Assembly: GCA_015068225.1 (NCBI GenBank)
Contig: SVKX01000011.1
Span: forward strand, 1-49,194
Direction of reading: 5' to 3'
Length of the DNA: 49,194 nt
Origin: Oscillospiraceae bacterium
GTDB lineage: Bacteria; Bacillota; Clostridia; Oscillospirales; Oscillospiraceae
In this document: positions 8,801 to 17,808 of the stretch, piece by piece
Layout: each line of letters starts with the position of its first letter
Position numbering within the stretch: position 1 is the first letter of the stretch
The notes under the pieces: model-generated
What the model saw: only the letters and a program-made list of their open reading frames with translations
Told to the model about the DNA's origin: nothing
Database searches by the model: none
Made by a program: the position numbers and the translations under genes

Positions 8801-9366
8801 GGGCGGTCGGAAGCGGGAGAAAAAATGTCCACAATACCGCCGCGGACAGCAAACTGTCCGGGGCCCTCTACCATGGCAGTCCGGCTATAGCCGGATCCGG
8901 TGAGACGGGCAGCCAGGTCATTTAAGTCATATTCTTTTCCGGTTTCCAGAGAAAAAGCGGCATTCAATAAAACAGCAGGGGGCATGGTCCGCTGGCTCAG
9001 TGCCTCCCAGGACATGATCTGCAGGTTGGAAAGGCCCTGCTTCAGATCATAAAGCTGCCGCAGCCGCTGCTGCTCCCATGCCCGGGAGACTACAGCGGTA
9101 TCATATAGGGTCAATTCCCTGGAGGGCAGTACCGGCATGGTCTCCCCAAGAAAGGCTTTTAGCTCCTCCTGCAGCCGTTTGGCTGCCATGTCATCCTGAC
9201 AAAGGATGACGATGGGCGCAGAGGTATCCTGCCGCAGACCGGCGATCAGATGGCTGCGGTTGATCTGCCCGATTCCGGTAATGGCGGCGCTCTGCCCCTT
9301 GGAGAGACTTTCCAGCAATGCGCTGTATTCAGGAATCGATTTAAGAATGGAAAGAAGAGTTACCAT
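5863..9366 (-). CDS. mfd: Transcription-repair coupling factor
   Basis: Mfd pushes stalled RNA polymerase off damaged DNA and recruits UvrA. The 1167-aa product has the full layout: UvrB-like N-terminal region (about 1-350), CarD-like RNA polymerase interaction domain (about 490-570, LTPGDLVVHENYGIGRF), RecG-like translocase with Walker A GDVGFGKTE (about 655) and DEEQRFG, then LRGRVGRS, and a C-terminal TRCF domain. The ATG at 9366 has GGAGG six bases upstream; the in-frame GTG at 9378 overlaps it. It is the last gene of prs-pth-mfd, and uvrA and uvrB lie nearby on the other strand. Confidence 0.97.
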   Translation of the reverse strand: MVTLLSILKSIPEYSALLESLSKGQSAAITGIGQINRSHLIAGLRQDTSAPIVILCQDDMAAKRLQEELKAFLGETMPVLPSRELTLYDTAVVSRAWEQQRLRQLYDLKQGLSNLQIMSWEALSQRTMPPAVLLNAAFSLETGKEYDLNDLAARLTGSGYSRTAMVEGPGQFAVRGGIVDIFSPASDRPVRAEFFGEELDTMGYFDPDTQRRTENTDSIVVLPVGETQPRLHPNGLQGLCADLEKLIARQRKRKNPNEDLIRTLERDLERYQNGSQNPASDRYMALIYPELATALEYIPEGATVILCDQGSLKRTARTRTEAVGMQLDNLLQAGLLAGELCDYVCQWEDLCAQLQKHRIVYFDAFAGTSYPEENPPKLLLPMMAKQLPGYGGNLDTAAADLSHYQKLEFSSLVLCGTRRRAELLQEMLSAKGLSALLCIPLTAMPAPGQILLTEGILPCGMEYPNSKLAILTEGQLIARSEPKRKQKKTATNRQKLNSFTDLTPGDLVVHENYGIGRFVAMEQIKVDGAVKDYVKIAYLGTDTLFVPATQLDMVSKYIGGGEEATVRLNKIGSDAWQKTKTKARKAAKDMAGELIKLYAARKRQEGYPFSADSPWQKEFEDNFPYPETDDQLRCIAEIKSDMESPIPMDRLLCGDVGFGKTEVAMRAIMKAIMDGKQAAILVPTTVLAQQHYQTAVARFRGFPVNIDVLSRFRSAAEQKRTVQNLRSGSVDLVIGTHKLLQKTIQFKDLGLLIVDEEQRFGVSHKERLKELSKGVDVLTLSATPIPRTLNMALSGIRDMSTIEAPPADRYPVQTFVMEHSNAIIDDAIRREVERGGQVYYLHNRTETIDQCAGALRRRIPGLSVAVAHGQMGEDALSDVMHAMADGEIQVLVCTTIIETGLDIPNANTLIIENADRFGLSQLHQLRGRVGRSTRHAYAYFTYRPDKNLTEIAEKRLSAIRDFAEFGSGFKIAMRDLEIRGAGNLLGAEQSGHMMSVGYDMYLKLLDEAVLEERGEAPKAPECTADLNVTANVDQAYVSRGEERMDLYRRMAAIRTQEDADDLLDEIIDRYGEPTKGVLNLIEIALLRANAQKVGIQDIRQKAGDVLFTLTKLDFEAVSQLCADSAYKNRVQLVATAKLPTLRLKLASGVDSLRQSKVFIQKYGNFCK

Positions 9367-9388
9367 ATTTTCCTCCACGCAACAATGC

Positions 9389-9415
9389 GGAAAGGGGGAA
9401 AATACCCCCCTTTCC
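9389..9415 (-). other. GC hairpin between pth and mfd
   Basis: GGAAAGGGGG faces CCCCCCTTTCC across an A/T loop, a near-perfect 10-bp stem without a T tract. It could modulate mfd expression or protect an RNA end. It is not a clear terminator. Confidence 0.5.
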
Positions 9416-9438
9416 GTGGTGATTTGACAATATTTTCG

Positions 9439-10032
9439 TTACGGACGGCTTCCGTTATACCGGGCAGCCGACTCGGGAACGCCGCTATTGACGATGCACA
9501 GCGCAGCATCCGCCGCTCTTTCCAGCGCGGAAGAAAGGGCTTTTTCTTCCGAGGCGGAGAAGTTGGACAGTACCCAGTCCGCAAGATCCTGCTCCGGATG
9601 GGGCTTGGCACCCACGCCGACCTTGACCCGGGGAAAATTCTGACTGCCGATCTCGGCGATAATGGACTTAATGCCGTTATGCCCGCCGGCAGAGCCGTCA
9701 GCACGAACCCGGATCCGGCCCGGCTCCAGAGAGATATCGTCAAAAATGACGATGATCCGCTGGGGAGGCACATGGAAATAGGCGCTGAGCTGCAAAACAC
9801 TGCGGCCAGACAGATTCATATAGGTCATAGGCTTTAACAGCAGAAGCTTGCTGCCGTTATAGTTTACCTGACCGTAAAGACCCTGAAACTTGCCCTTGTC
9901 CACCTTACAGCTCAGCTTTTGCGCCAGAATATCGATGGCGCGAAAGCCGCAATTGTGGCGGGTCTTTTCATATTCCCGACCGGGATTGCCCAGGCCGACG
10001 ATCAGCCAGGCGTCATTCTTTATACCAAACAC
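9439..10032 (-). CDS. pth: Peptidyl-tRNA hydrolase
   Basis: Releases tRNA from peptidyl-tRNA that drops off ribosomes. At 197 aa it has the typical Pth length and motifs: IVGLGNPGREYEKTRHNCGF with the catalytic His in RHN, KPMTYMNLSG, the FDDISLEPGRIRVRADGSAGGHNG block with the catalytic Asp, and FPRVKVGVG. The start is a GTG three bases after the prs stop with no strong ribosome site, so translation is probably coupled to prs. The prs-pth-mfd order is common in Firmicutes. Confidence 0.95.
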   Translation of the reverse strand: MFGIKNDAWLIVGLGNPGREYEKTRHNCGFRAIDILAQKLSCKVDKGKFQGLYGQVNYNGSKLLLLKPMTYMNLSGRSVLQLSAYFHVPPQRIIVIFDDISLEPGRIRVRADGSAGGHNGIKSIIAEIGSQNFPRVKVGVGAKPHPEQDLADWVLSNFSASEEKALSSALERAADAALCIVNSGVPESAARYNGSRP

Positions 10033-10035
10033 AGC

Positions 10036-11001
10036 TTAGAACAGGTCAGCGATGGAAGTGCCGCCATGGATATGGGCGATGGCCCGGGCGAAAATAGGAG
10101 CAACATCCAGGAACTTGATCTTACCGCTTTCTGTGTTGCCGGTCTGGGGAATGGTGTTCAGGAAGACCATCTCCTCAATGGGGCTGGCCTCGATCCGCTC
10201 ATAAGCAGGACCGGACAGCACACCGTGAGTAGCGCAGGCGTAAACAGCCTTGGCGCCGCCTACCTCTACCAGAGCCTTGGCGGCATTGCACAGAGAACCG
10301 GCGGTATCCACCATATCGTCATACAGGATGCAGGTCTTGCCGCGAACATCGCCGATGACGTTCATGACCTCGCAGACATTGGCCTTCTGACGGCGCTTGT
10401 CAACGATGGCAAGGCCCATGTGAACCTTGGCGGCAAAGGCGCGGGCACGGGCAACAGAGCCCACATCGGGAGAGACGACCACAAATTCCTCGTGATTAAA
10501 GGCGTCTTCCGGGAACTTTTCTAGATAATATTTTACAAAAGTGGGGTTACCCAGCAGGTGATCCAGAGGAATGTCGAAGAAACCCTGTATCTGAGATGCG
10601 TGAAGATCCATGGTCAGTACCCGGTCAGCGCCGGCAGCGGTGAGCATATTGGCGACCAGCTTGGCGGAGATGGGATCGCGGCTCTTGGCCTTACGATCCT
10701 GACGGGCATAGCCAAAGTAGGGAATGACAGCGGTGATGCGGCCAGCGGATGCGCGGCGGCAGGCATCGATCATGACCAGCAGCTCCATCAGATGGTTGTT
10801 GACGGGCTTGCAGGTGGACTGAATCAGGAAAACATCAGCGCCACGAACCGTTTCGTTCAGAGAAACGGAAACCTCGCCGTCAGCAAAGGTCTTGACTTCG
10901 CTGTTACCCAGCTCGATTCCCAGTTCCTTGCACAGGGTCTTGGCGAATTCAGGGTTGGAATTGCCGCAAAATACCTTGATATTCTCTCCATACGCGATCA
11001 T
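10036..11001 (-). CDS. prs: Ribose-phosphate pyrophosphokinase
   Basis: Makes PRPP from ribose 5-phosphate and ATP for nucleotide, His and Trp synthesis. The 321-aa protein has the Prs signatures [18 protein letters not shown] and the PRPP loop [10 protein letters not shown], plus [19 protein letters not shown]. The ATG at 11001 has GAGG nine bases upstream; the in-frame GTG at 11016 is part of that site. First gene of a minus-strand operon with pth and mfd, transcribed divergently from uvrA. Confidence 0.96.
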   Translation of the reverse strand: MIAYGENIKVFCGNSNPEFAKTLCKELGIELGNSEVKTFADGEVSVSLNETVRGADVFLIQSTCKPVNNHLMELLVMIDACRRASAGRITAVIPYFGYARQDRKAKSRDPISAKLVANMLTAAGADRVLTMDLHASQIQGFFDIPLDHLLGNPTFVKYYLEKFPEDAFNHEEFVVVSPDVGSVARARAFAAKVHMGLAIVDKRRQKANVCEVMNVIGDVRGKTCILYDDMVDTAGSLCNAAKALVEVGGAKAVYACATHGVLSGPAYERIEASPIEEMVFLNTIPQTGNTESGKIKFLDVAPIFARAIAHIHGGTSIADLF

Positions 11002-11063
11002 CAGAAGATACCTCACTTTTTCTTTATATGTAGTTACCCTTTTTCAGGAATTTATCCTAGAAT

Positions 11064-11093
11064 ATTATACCATTTCTTCCCCGAAAAAAGCAA
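11064..11093 (-). promoter_or_regulatory. Promoter of prs-pth-mfd
   Basis: Minus strand TTGCTT (11093-11088), 18-bp spacer, TATAAT (11069-11064) with an extended TGG. Confidence 0.7.
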
Positions 11094-11236
11094 CACCAAA
11101 CACAGTAAAATAACACCCAAAAATCACACAAAAAACAATGCGCCTTCATGCAATATGTCCCAGTTCCCGGATTCCGGAAAAATGCGCAAAAGTGGAGCGG
11201 CAAGGGGGTATCACGAAATTATGTTTGAAATAGGGG

Positions 11237-11265
11237 TTGTACAAAGTGATGGATCGTGGTATAAT
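11237..11265 (+). promoter_or_regulatory. Promoter of uvrA
   Basis: TTGTAC (11237-11242), 17-bp spacer, TATAAT (11260-11265) with an extended TGG. I saw no LexA (GAAC-N4-GTTC type) box here. Confidence 0.75.
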
Positions 11266-11298
11266 ATTAGCCAAAGATTTTTAAGACAGGAGCCAATT

Positions 11299-14121
11299 AT
11301 GAACGATAAGATCATTGTCCGGGGTGCCCGGGAGAATAATCTGAAGAATGTGGATCTTACGATCCCCAGAGATAAGCTCATTGTCTTTACAGGACTTTCC
11401 GGTTCGGGAAAATCCAGTCTGGCCTTTGACACGATTTACGCGGAAGGACAGCGCCGGTATGTGGAGAGCCTGAGCTCCTATGCCCGTCAGTTTTTGGGAC
11501 AGATGGATAAGCCGGATGTGGATGCCATTGATGGCCTGTCGCCAGCCATTTCCATTGACCAGAAGACCACCTCCAAAAACCCCCGGTCTACCGTGGGCAC
11601 GGTGACGGAGATCTATGACTATCTGCGTCTTTTGTGGGCAAGAGTGGGCGTTCCCCATTGTCCCAAATGCGGCAAAGAGATCCGCCGCCAGACCATTGAT
11701 CAGATCGTTGACCGGGTCGAAATGCTGGGAGAAGGTACGCGTTTCATCATCCTCTCTCCGGTGATCCGGGGGAAAAAGGGCGAGCATTCGAAGGTTTTCG
11801 AGGATGCCCGAAAGTCCGGCTTCGCCCGGGTGCGGGTAGATGGGATTTTATATGACCTGACAGAAGATATCAAGCCGGAAAAGAATAAAAAGCACAATAT
11901 TGAACTGGTGGTGGACCGGCTTGTTTTGAAGGGGGGAATTCGCCGCCGGCTGACAGACTCCATCGAAACAGCCTGTGCCCATTCCGGTGGACTGGTGATC
12001 ATCGAACTGCCGGCCCAGAAGCAGGAGCTGAGCTTTTCCCAGAATTATGCCTGCGAGGATTGCGGCATCAGCCTGACAGAGCTGGAGCCCCGTATGTTCT
12101 CCTTCAACAATCCTTCAGGCGCTTGTCCCCACTGTACCGGTTTGGGCTTTCAGCTGGTTGCGGATCCGGATCTGGTGATCCCCGATAAAAGCAAATCCAT
12201 TCTCGATGGCGCTATTCAGGTCACGGGCTGGCAGAACGCCCGCACGGACAGTGTGTTTCGGATGTACTTTGAGGCACTGGCGAAAAAATACCGGTTTGAT
12301 CTGAACACGCCCTTTGAAAAGCTTTCTCAGGAGGCCAAGGATGTGATCCTCTATGGCACCAAGGGGGAAAAGCTGCGCATGACCTATAACCGAGGTAACG
12401 GTATGGGCGTGCTGGAGCAGCCCTTTGAGGGCATTATGAATAACATCAGCCGCCGTTTCCGGGAGACCCAGTCCGACGCAGCCCGTAAGGAGCTGGAGGA
12501 GTGCATGGCCAGTGCGCCCTGTCCCCACTGTCAGGGAAACCGGCTGTCGGATATTGCCCGGGCAGTAACGGTTGGCGGCATCGGCATTATGGATTTCTGC
12601 GCTATGAGCGTGGAAAAAGAGCTTTCCTTTATGGAGCAGCTGCATTTGGAAGGCAACATGGCTGTGGTGGCAGAGCAGATCGTAAGAGAGATCAAAGCCA
12701 GATTGCAGTTTTTGGTGGATGTCGGCCTTTCCTACCTGACACTGTCCCGTGGAGCGGCCACTCTATCCGGCGGCGAAAGCCAGCGGATCCGGCTGGCCAC
12801 TCAGATCGGCTCTTCCCTGATGGGTGTGCTGTATATTCTGGACGAGCCATCCATTGGCCTGCACCAGCGGGATAATGATAAGCTGCTGGCCACATTAAAG
12901 CAGCTGCGGGATATCGGCAATACTTTGATCGTGGTGGAGCATGATGAAGACACCATGAAGGCGGCAGATTATATTGTGGATGTGGGTCCGGGGGCGGGCA
13001 GCCGCGGCGGCGAGATCGTGGCGGCCGGCTCTCTGGAGGATATCATTCAGTGTGAGGATTCCGTGACGGGACAGTATCTGTCCGGCGTGAAAAAGATCCC
13101 GGTCCCTTCTGCAAGAAGAGCAGGGAAAGGGGAAAGCCTTGTGGTTCGGGGCGCGACCGAGAACAATCTGAAGGATGTTGATGTAGCCATCCCTCTGGGA
13201 ACACTGACCTGTGTGACCGGCGTTTCCGGCTCGGGAAAATCCAGTCTGGTGGGCGAAGTCCTGAATAAGACGCTGCTTGGCAAACTGAATCATGCCCGCA
13301 CCCGTCCCGGCGCCTGCCGCTGCATAGAGGGCATAGAGCATCTGGACAAAGTGATTGACATCGACCAGAGTCCCATCGGCAGGACGCCTCGTTCCAATCC
13401 CGCCACCTATACAGGGCTGTTCAACGATATCCGCGATCTGTTTGCATCCACAAGTGATGCGAAAATGCGGGGCTATGGGCCGGGAAGATTCAGCTTTAAT
13501 GTAAAGGGCGGCCGCTGCGAGGCCTGCAGTGGCGACGGCCTTGTGAAGATCGAGATGCATTTTCTGGCGGATGTGTATGTGCCCTGTGAAGTGTGCCGCG
13601 GCGCGCGATACAACCGGGAAACGCTGGAAGTGCTCTATAAGGGAAAGAATATTTCCCAGGTTCTGGATATGACTGCGGAGGAAGCGCTGGATTTCTTTGA
13701 GAATCTTCCCAAGATCCGCAGAAAGGTCCAGACACTTGTGGAGGTAGGTCTGGGCTATGTGAAGCTGGGTCAGTCCAGCACCACCCTATCTGGCGGCGAA
13801 GCCCAGCGGGTAAAGCTGGCAACAGAGCTGGCAAGAGTGTCTACCGGAAAAACCATTTATATTCTGGACGAACCAACCACCGGCCTGCACGCGGCGGATG
13901 TTCACAAGTTGATCGATGTTCTCCAGACCCTGGTGGATGCCGGAAATACTGTTCTGGTGATCGAACATAATCTGGATGTGATCAAAACTGCGGACTATAT
14001 CATCGATCTGGGTCCCGAGGGCGGAGACGGAGGCGGAACCGTAGTGGCAGCCGGAACACCGGAAGAGGTAGCGGCCACTCCGGACAGCTACACCGGGCAG
14101 TACCTGAAGCGCTATTTATAA
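11299..14121 (+). CDS. uvrA: Excinuclease ABC subunit A
   Basis: Damage-sensing ATPase of nucleotide excision repair; loads UvrB on lesions. At 940 aa it has two ABC modules, with Walker [13 protein letters not shown] (about 31-44) and [10 protein letters not shown] (about 640-650), two ABC signatures ([12 protein letters not shown] and [12 protein letters not shown]), and zinc-binding Cys pairs ([32 protein letters not shown]). The ATG at 11299 has AGGAG six bases upstream. The same frame stays open far upstream, but that part overlaps prs and the uvrA promoter, so it is not coding. Confidence 0.97.
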   Translation: MNDKIIVRGARENNLKNVDLTIPRDKLIVFTGLSGSGKSSLAFDTIYAEGQRRYVESLSSYARQFLGQMDKPDVDAIDGLSPAISIDQKTTSKNPRSTVGTVTEIYDYLRLLWARVGVPHCPKCGKEIRRQTIDQIVDRVEMLGEGTRFIILSPVIRGKKGEHSKVFEDARKSGFARVRVDGILYDLTEDIKPEKNKKHNIELVVDRLVLKGGIRRRLTDSIETACAHSGGLVIIELPAQKQELSFSQNYACEDCGISLTELEPRMFSFNNPSGACPHCTGLGFQLVADPDLVIPDKSKSILDGAIQVTGWQNARTDSVFRMYFEALAKKYRFDLNTPFEKLSQEAKDVILYGTKGEKLRMTYNRGNGMGVLEQPFEGIMNNISRRFRETQSDAARKELEECMASAPCPHCQGNRLSDIARAVTVGGIGIMDFCAMSVEKELSFMEQLHLEGNMAVVAEQIVREIKARLQFLVDVGLSYLTLSRGAATLSGGESQRIRLATQIGSSLMGVLYILDEPSIGLHQRDNDKLLATLKQLRDIGNTLIVVEHDEDTMKAADYIVDVGPGAGSRGGEIVAAGSLEDIIQCEDSVTGQYLSGVKKIPVPSARRAGKGESLVVRGATENNLKDVDVAIPLGTLTCVTGVSGSGKSSLVGEVLNKTLLGKLNHARTRPGACRCIEGIEHLDKVIDIDQSPIGRTPRSNPATYTGLFNDIRDLFASTSDAKMRGYGPGRFSFNVKGGRCEACSGDGLVKIEMHFLADVYVPCEVCRGARYNRETLEVLYKGKNISQVLDMTAEEALDFFENLPKIRRKVQTLVEVGLGYVKLGQSSTTLSGGEAQRVKLATELARVSTGKTIYILDEPTTGLHAADVHKLIDVLQTLVDAGNTVLVIEHNLDVIKTADYIIDLGPEGGDGGGTVVAAGTPEEVAATPDSYTGQYLKRYL

Positions 14122-14154
14122 AAAACTCCCTGACCCGTCAGACGGGTCAGGGAG
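14120..14154 (-). terminator. Terminator of the kinase-like gene
   Basis: A 13-bp stem CTCCCTGACCCGT/ACGGGTCAGGGAG with loop CAG. The T tract is on the minus strand (A tract 14120-14125), so it mainly serves the minus-strand gene. It also touches the uvrA stop. Confidence 0.8.
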
Positions 14155-14161
14155 AGGAAAA

Positions 14162-15238
14162 TTATTTATAAAGCTCTGCAGGCAGGATCTCAGAAAGCTC
14201 CAGAAGCCGGTGGTCCCGCTCACCCGCATAGTCCGGATGGAGCGTACGGGTGGGTGTGCGGACGATGGATTCCGTGTTCTGCCGGATGGAGAGGGTCATG
14301 GTTAGACGATTTAGCCCGTCTTTGGTTCGATCCAGCAGAACAGTTCCTCCGTGGGCGGAGGCAGCAGACCGAATCAGCACCATGCCAAGGCCGATTCCAA
14401 AGCGGCTGTCTTCCAGACTGGGTTCCCGGCGGAAGCGGGTATATACGCTGCTGCGCAAGGCTTCCAGCACACCAGAACCATTGTCTTGCACAGTCAGGTA
14501 AAGTGTTTGCCCTCTGCGGGTCAGTTTTGCTTCAATGGTTCCATCCGCGGGCATAAATTTTACAGCGTTTGACAGGATATTGTTGACTGCACGCTCCAGC
14601 TTTTCTTCATCTGCCAGACAGAAAATGGATTCCTGCAAGCCTGTATAATGCAGGTCAATACTGATTTGGCGGAGCAGGGGTGCGGCATTGGAAAAGATCT
14701 CATCCAAAACAGCGCCAATGTCCCGGGTTTCCTGATAGGCATCCGTATCCTGATAATAGCGGTAAGCATCGGACATATTGCAGATAATCCGCTGCATCTG
14801 AAATAGACCCCGGTTGATCCGGGCTACCTGATCCTGCATGGACGGATCCATGTCTGACTTGGCAAGGGGGAACAGTCCGTCAGTCACGGTCATAATGCTG
14901 GACAAAGGCTTGCGGAGTTCCTGGGCGGCCAATGCCATAGATTGCAGCTCGGCCCGATCATCATCTTCTTCCAGAAGAAAAACGTCAAAACCATCCATCC
15001 GGGTAACGGACGCGCCACAGGGGAGTCCTGAGAGGGACAGGGTAAGATACAGGCAGCCATCCTGAAAATCTGCATATTCCTGAACGCCGGTAAGCAGCAT
15101 TTGTGCCACAGGCATCTGTATATCGATCATGTGCTTGCGGGCGGCCTCATTGACACGAACGATAATGCCATCCTTTACACAAAAAGCAGGCCGGATCATC
15201 AGATCCAACATGCTGATAGTTTCTTCTGTTTGTTCCAT
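14162..15238 (-). CDS. Soluble histidine-kinase-like protein lacking the H-box His
   Basis: A 358-aa protein with no membrane segment. The N-terminal 100 residues look like a PAS-type sensor. A dimerisation helix (about 100-165) is followed by a HATPase_c domain with the N box ERAVNNILSNAVKF, G1 DNGSG and G2 GIGLGMVLI. The H box reads AAQELRKPLSSI, where His is normally expected before ELR, so Gln106 (CAG) replaces the phospho-acceptor. It cannot act as a standard His autokinase through this residue. No response regulator lies next to it. The ATG at 15238 has AGGAGG six bases upstream, better than the ATG at 15253. Divergent from radC. Confidence 0.8.
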   Translation of the reverse strand: MEQTEETISMLDLMIRPAFCVKDGIIVRVNEAARKHMIDIQMPVAQMLLTGVQEYADFQDGCLYLTLSLSGLPCGASVTRMDGFDVFLLEEDDDRAELQSMALAAQELRKPLSSIMTVTDGLFPLAKSDMDPSMQDQVARINRGLFQMQRIICNMSDAYRYYQDTDAYQETRDIGAVLDEIFSNAAPLLRQISIDLHYTGLQESIFCLADEEKLERAVNNILSNAVKFMPADGTIEAKLTRRGQTLYLTVQDNGSGVLEALRSSVYTRFRREPSLEDSRFGIGLGMVLIRSAASAHGGTVLLDRTKDGLNRLTMTLSIRQNTESIVRTPTRTLHPDYAGERDHRLLELSEILPAELYK

Positions 15239-15376
15239 GATGCTCCTCCTCATGGCATATCATGTGCAGTTTTTTGGAAAAGTTGCGTCGACAGATTTTG
15301 ACATAAGTCGCTTTTCTATATTCTATCGAAAATCCGTAAAAATAGCAAGATAAATCCGCATTAGAGGTGAAAAAAT

Positions 15377-16075
15377 ATGTCGATTCACGATGGACATCGT
15401 CAGCGATTAAAGGAGAGGTTTCTTCGAGAGGGATTGGATAATTTTGAACAATTGCAGGTGTTGGAACTGCTTTTGTTCTATTGCATTCCCAGACAGGATA
15501 CCAATCCCATTGCCCATGCGCTGCTCGACCGTTTCGGCTCTGTTTCCAAGGTGCTGGAAGCATCGCCGGAGGAACTGAAGAAGGTTCCCGGGGTTGGCGA
15601 AAATGCTGCTGCGTTTCTTTCGCTGGTCATGGCCACTGGACGGTATTACCTGGTGAACCAGAAAGAGAAGGAAACGAAACTGAAATCCATTAATGAATGC
15701 GGACAGTATCTGCTGCCGTTTTTTCACGGACGCAGAAATGAAACCGTGTTTTTGCTGTGTCTGGATGCGAAATGCAAAGTGCTTAGTTGCAAGGAGGTGG
15801 GAGAGGGCAGCGTAAATTCAGCGGCTGTGCCCATCCGAAGAATTGTGGAAATGGCCCTTGGTGACAACGCGACCTCGGTAGTACTGGCCCATAATCACCC
15901 CAGCGGTTTGGCACTGCCCTCCGGAGAGGATATTCAAACCACACGCCGGCTGAGTCTTGCGCTGCGGGCTGTGGAGATCGAGCTTGTGGACCATGTGATA
16001 GTTGCGGACGGGGATTATGTCTCCCTTGCCGAGTCGGGACTGTATAATCCGCAGGAATGCTCAGTGTTGATTTAA
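15377..16075 (+). CDS. radC: RadC/JAB-domain protein
   Basis: A 232-aa RadC-family protein: an N-terminal helix-hairpin-helix region (KKVPGVGENAA, about 70-85) and a C-terminal JAB/MPN metalloprotease-like domain with the metal motif AHNHPSGLALPSGED (about 172-187). The true role of RadC is uncertain; an early link to DNA repair was not upheld for E. coli, so treat the repair role as open. The ribosome site GAGGTG lies seven bases before the ATG. A terminator shared with the opposite gene follows. Confidence 0.93.
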   Translation: MSIHDGHRQRLKERFLREGLDNFEQLQVLELLLFYCIPRQDTNPIAHALLDRFGSVSKVLEASPEELKKVPGVGENAAAFLSLVMATGRYYLVNQKEKETKLKSINECGQYLLPFFHGRRNETVFLLCLDAKCKVLSCKEVGEGSVNSAAVPIRRIVEMALGDNATSVVLAHNHPSGLALPSGEDIQTTRRLSLALRAVEIELVDHVIVADGDYVSLAESGLYNPQECSVLI

Positions 16076-16103
16076 TGGAATTTGACTTTATACATGTAAA
16101 ATC

Positions 16104-16141
16104 AAGCAGGCACTCGTTTTTGAGTGCCTGCTTGGTTTTTT
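16104..16141 (+). terminator. Terminator between radC and the fructokinase gene
   Basis: A 12-bp stem AAGCAGGCACTC/GAGTGCCTGCTT, then GG and T6 on the plus strand. It may also work weakly for the convergent minus-strand operon. Confidence 0.85.
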
Positions 16142-17093
16142 ATACAAGATGGTTTTTGATGGTTTCCAGATCTGGAATACTGGTAATACCGCCGGGTTTT
16201 GTGGTAGACAGGGCCGCGCTGGTACAAGCGAAGCGGACCGCATCCTGCAGCTGCTGGTGGGCAAGCGACCGGGGTGGTTGGGAAAGCTGCAGCAGCTTCC
16301 ATACAGCACTGCCGCCAAAAATATCGCCTGCACCGGTGGTATCCACAACCTGAATGCCCTTTAGGCTGGGAACCATGCCCCTTGCCACGGAGTTTTGGAA
16401 ATAACAGCCCTCTGCACCGCAGGTGACAAATACCAGCTGAACACCAAAATGGTCGAGAATATACTGTGCACCTTCCATGGGATCAAGCCCAAACAGGAAC
16501 TGCACCTCATCATCGCTGATTTTTACAACATCTGCCTGACTAAGGCCCCACAGGAGCTGCTCTTTGGCAAGCTCAGGATCGGGCCAAAGGGGTTTGCGCA
16601 GATTGGGATCGTAGGTGATCAGCTTTCCTTTGTTCTTTGCGTATGCCACAGCCTGTCTGGTAGCGCTGCGGGCAGGCTCATGGGTCAGAGATAAGGTTCC
16701 AAAGTGAAATACTTTGGCCTCGTCGATCAAGGAAAGGTCAAGCTCCTCAAAGGATAGACAGGTATCTGCGCCGGGCTTGCGGGCGAAGGAAAAAGACCGG
16801 TCGCCCTGGCGGTCCAAGGTGACAAACGCCAGCGTGGTAAACACATCATCCGATGCCACCAGACCCTTTGTTTCAATTCCTGCTTCGTTTAGGGTGTTGG
16901 ACAGAAGTTTACCAAAGGTGTCTGTGCCGATCTTGCCAAGCAGGGCAGTTTTTGCGCCGAATTTGGAAAGAGCGGCCAGAAAATTTGCGGGGGCTCCGCC
17001 AGGATGGGCAGCCATAGTAGGGTAGCCATCGGCATCTGTGCTGACACAGGTAAAATCGATCAGCAATTCTCCAAGAGCAACAACATCAATCAT
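16140..17093 (-). CDS. PfkB-family fructokinase
   Basis: A 317-aa ribokinase-like sugar kinase. It has the N-terminal GELLIDF and HPGGAPANFLAALSKFGA motifs and the C-terminal anion-hole signature DTTGAGDIFGG with catalytic Asp. Sequence and context suggest fructose to fructose 6-phosphate: it follows a D-lyxose/mannose isomerase and a beta-mannosidase in one operon, so it would phosphorylate the fructose made from mannose. Other PfkB substrates cannot be excluded from sequence alone. Ten bases separate it from the isomerase gene. Confidence 0.85.
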   Translation of the reverse strand: MIDVVALGELLIDFTCVSTDADGYPTMAAHPGGAPANFLAALSKFGAKTALLGKIGTDTFGKLLSNTLNEAGIETKGLVASDDVFTTLAFVTLDRQGDRSFSFARKPGADTCLSFEELDLSLIDEAKVFHFGTLSLTHEPARSATRQAVAYAKNKGKLITYDPNLRKPLWPDPELAKEQLLWGLSQADVVKISDDEVQFLFGLDPMEGAQYILDHFGVQLVFVTCGAEGCYFQNSVARGMVPSLKGIQVVDTTGAGDIFGGSAVWKLLQLSQPPRSLAHQQLQDAVRFACTSAALSTTKPGGITSIPDLETIKNHLV

Positions 17094-17103
17094 GGCTCAC
17101 CTC

Positions 17104-17790
17104 TTACTTTGCATCAGGATACTCATTGCAGAGCAGCCGGTAAGGTGCTTCATCTTCCTCAATGGTGGGGAAGCGGCCTACAGGCGGGTTAAAGCGGTTG
17201 TCGGTGTTGTCATCGTTGCACTGGCTGACCTCGCCAAGAAGTACGGGGCCCGTACCTTCCTCCACAGCAAAATCGTGATACAGATACTGCTGAACATGGA
17301 TGCTTTCGCCGGGGGTCAGACGGATCTGTGCGCCGGCAGGCACGGTGTAGGTGCGGCCGTCGGTATGGACAGTTACATCGGATTCGTAGTCGATCTCCTC
17401 GTTGGGCAGGCTGTTGTATACGCGGATGAGCACATTGCCGCCGCCACGGTTGATAATATCCTCGGTCTTAAACCAGTGGAAATGGTTGGGGGCGTACTGG
17501 CCTTCTTTCAGATACAGCAGCTTTTCCGCATAGACCTTGGGATATTTTTCTTCCATGCTCCGGTTGCCGTTGCGGATGGTAATAAGGGAAAAACCAAATT
17601 TGTCAAAGTTACCCAAGCCGTAGTCGGTGATATCCCAACCCAGCATGCAATCCCGAACCTCGTCATATTCGTGGCCGATGGTCTGCCACTGCTCCGGGGT
17701 AAAGTGGCAGAAGGGGGGAAGATAGCAATGATGCTTTTCACACATGGCTTCCAATTCTTTCAGAGCCTTGTTGATTTCAGAACGTTTCAT
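17104..17790 (-). CDS. D-lyxose (D-mannose) isomerase
   Basis: A 228-aa cupin-fold protein matching the D-lyxose isomerase family, which converts D-lyxose/D-xylulose and D-mannose/D-fructose with a divalent metal. The likely metal ligands are in NHFHWFKTED (about residues 103-112) and the later YLYHDF. Between beta-mannosidase and fructokinase genes, the physiological substrate is most likely mannose released in the cell. Lies 18 bases after the mannosidase stop. The operon has no mannose kinase or phosphomannose isomerase, which this route would replace. Confidence 0.85.
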   Translation of the reverse strand: MKRSEINKALKELEAMCEKHHCYLPPFCHFTPEQWQTIGHEYDEVRDCMLGWDITDYGLGNFDKFGFSLITIRNGNRSMEEKYPKVYAEKLLYLKEGQYAPNHFHWFKTEDIINRGGGNVLIRVYNSLPNEEIDYESDVTVHTDGRTYTVPAGAQIRLTPGESIHVQQYLYHDFAVEEGTGPVLLGEVSQCNDDNTDNRFNPPVGRFPTIEEDEAPYRLLCNEYPDAK

Positions 17791-17808
17791 AGTTAATGCC
17801 TCCGTTTA

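Noticed and set aside
10558..11298. Upstream extension of the uvrA frame
   Set aside because: It overlaps prs on the other strand and the uvrA promoter; the ATG at 11299 has a good ribosome site and starts a standard UvrA.
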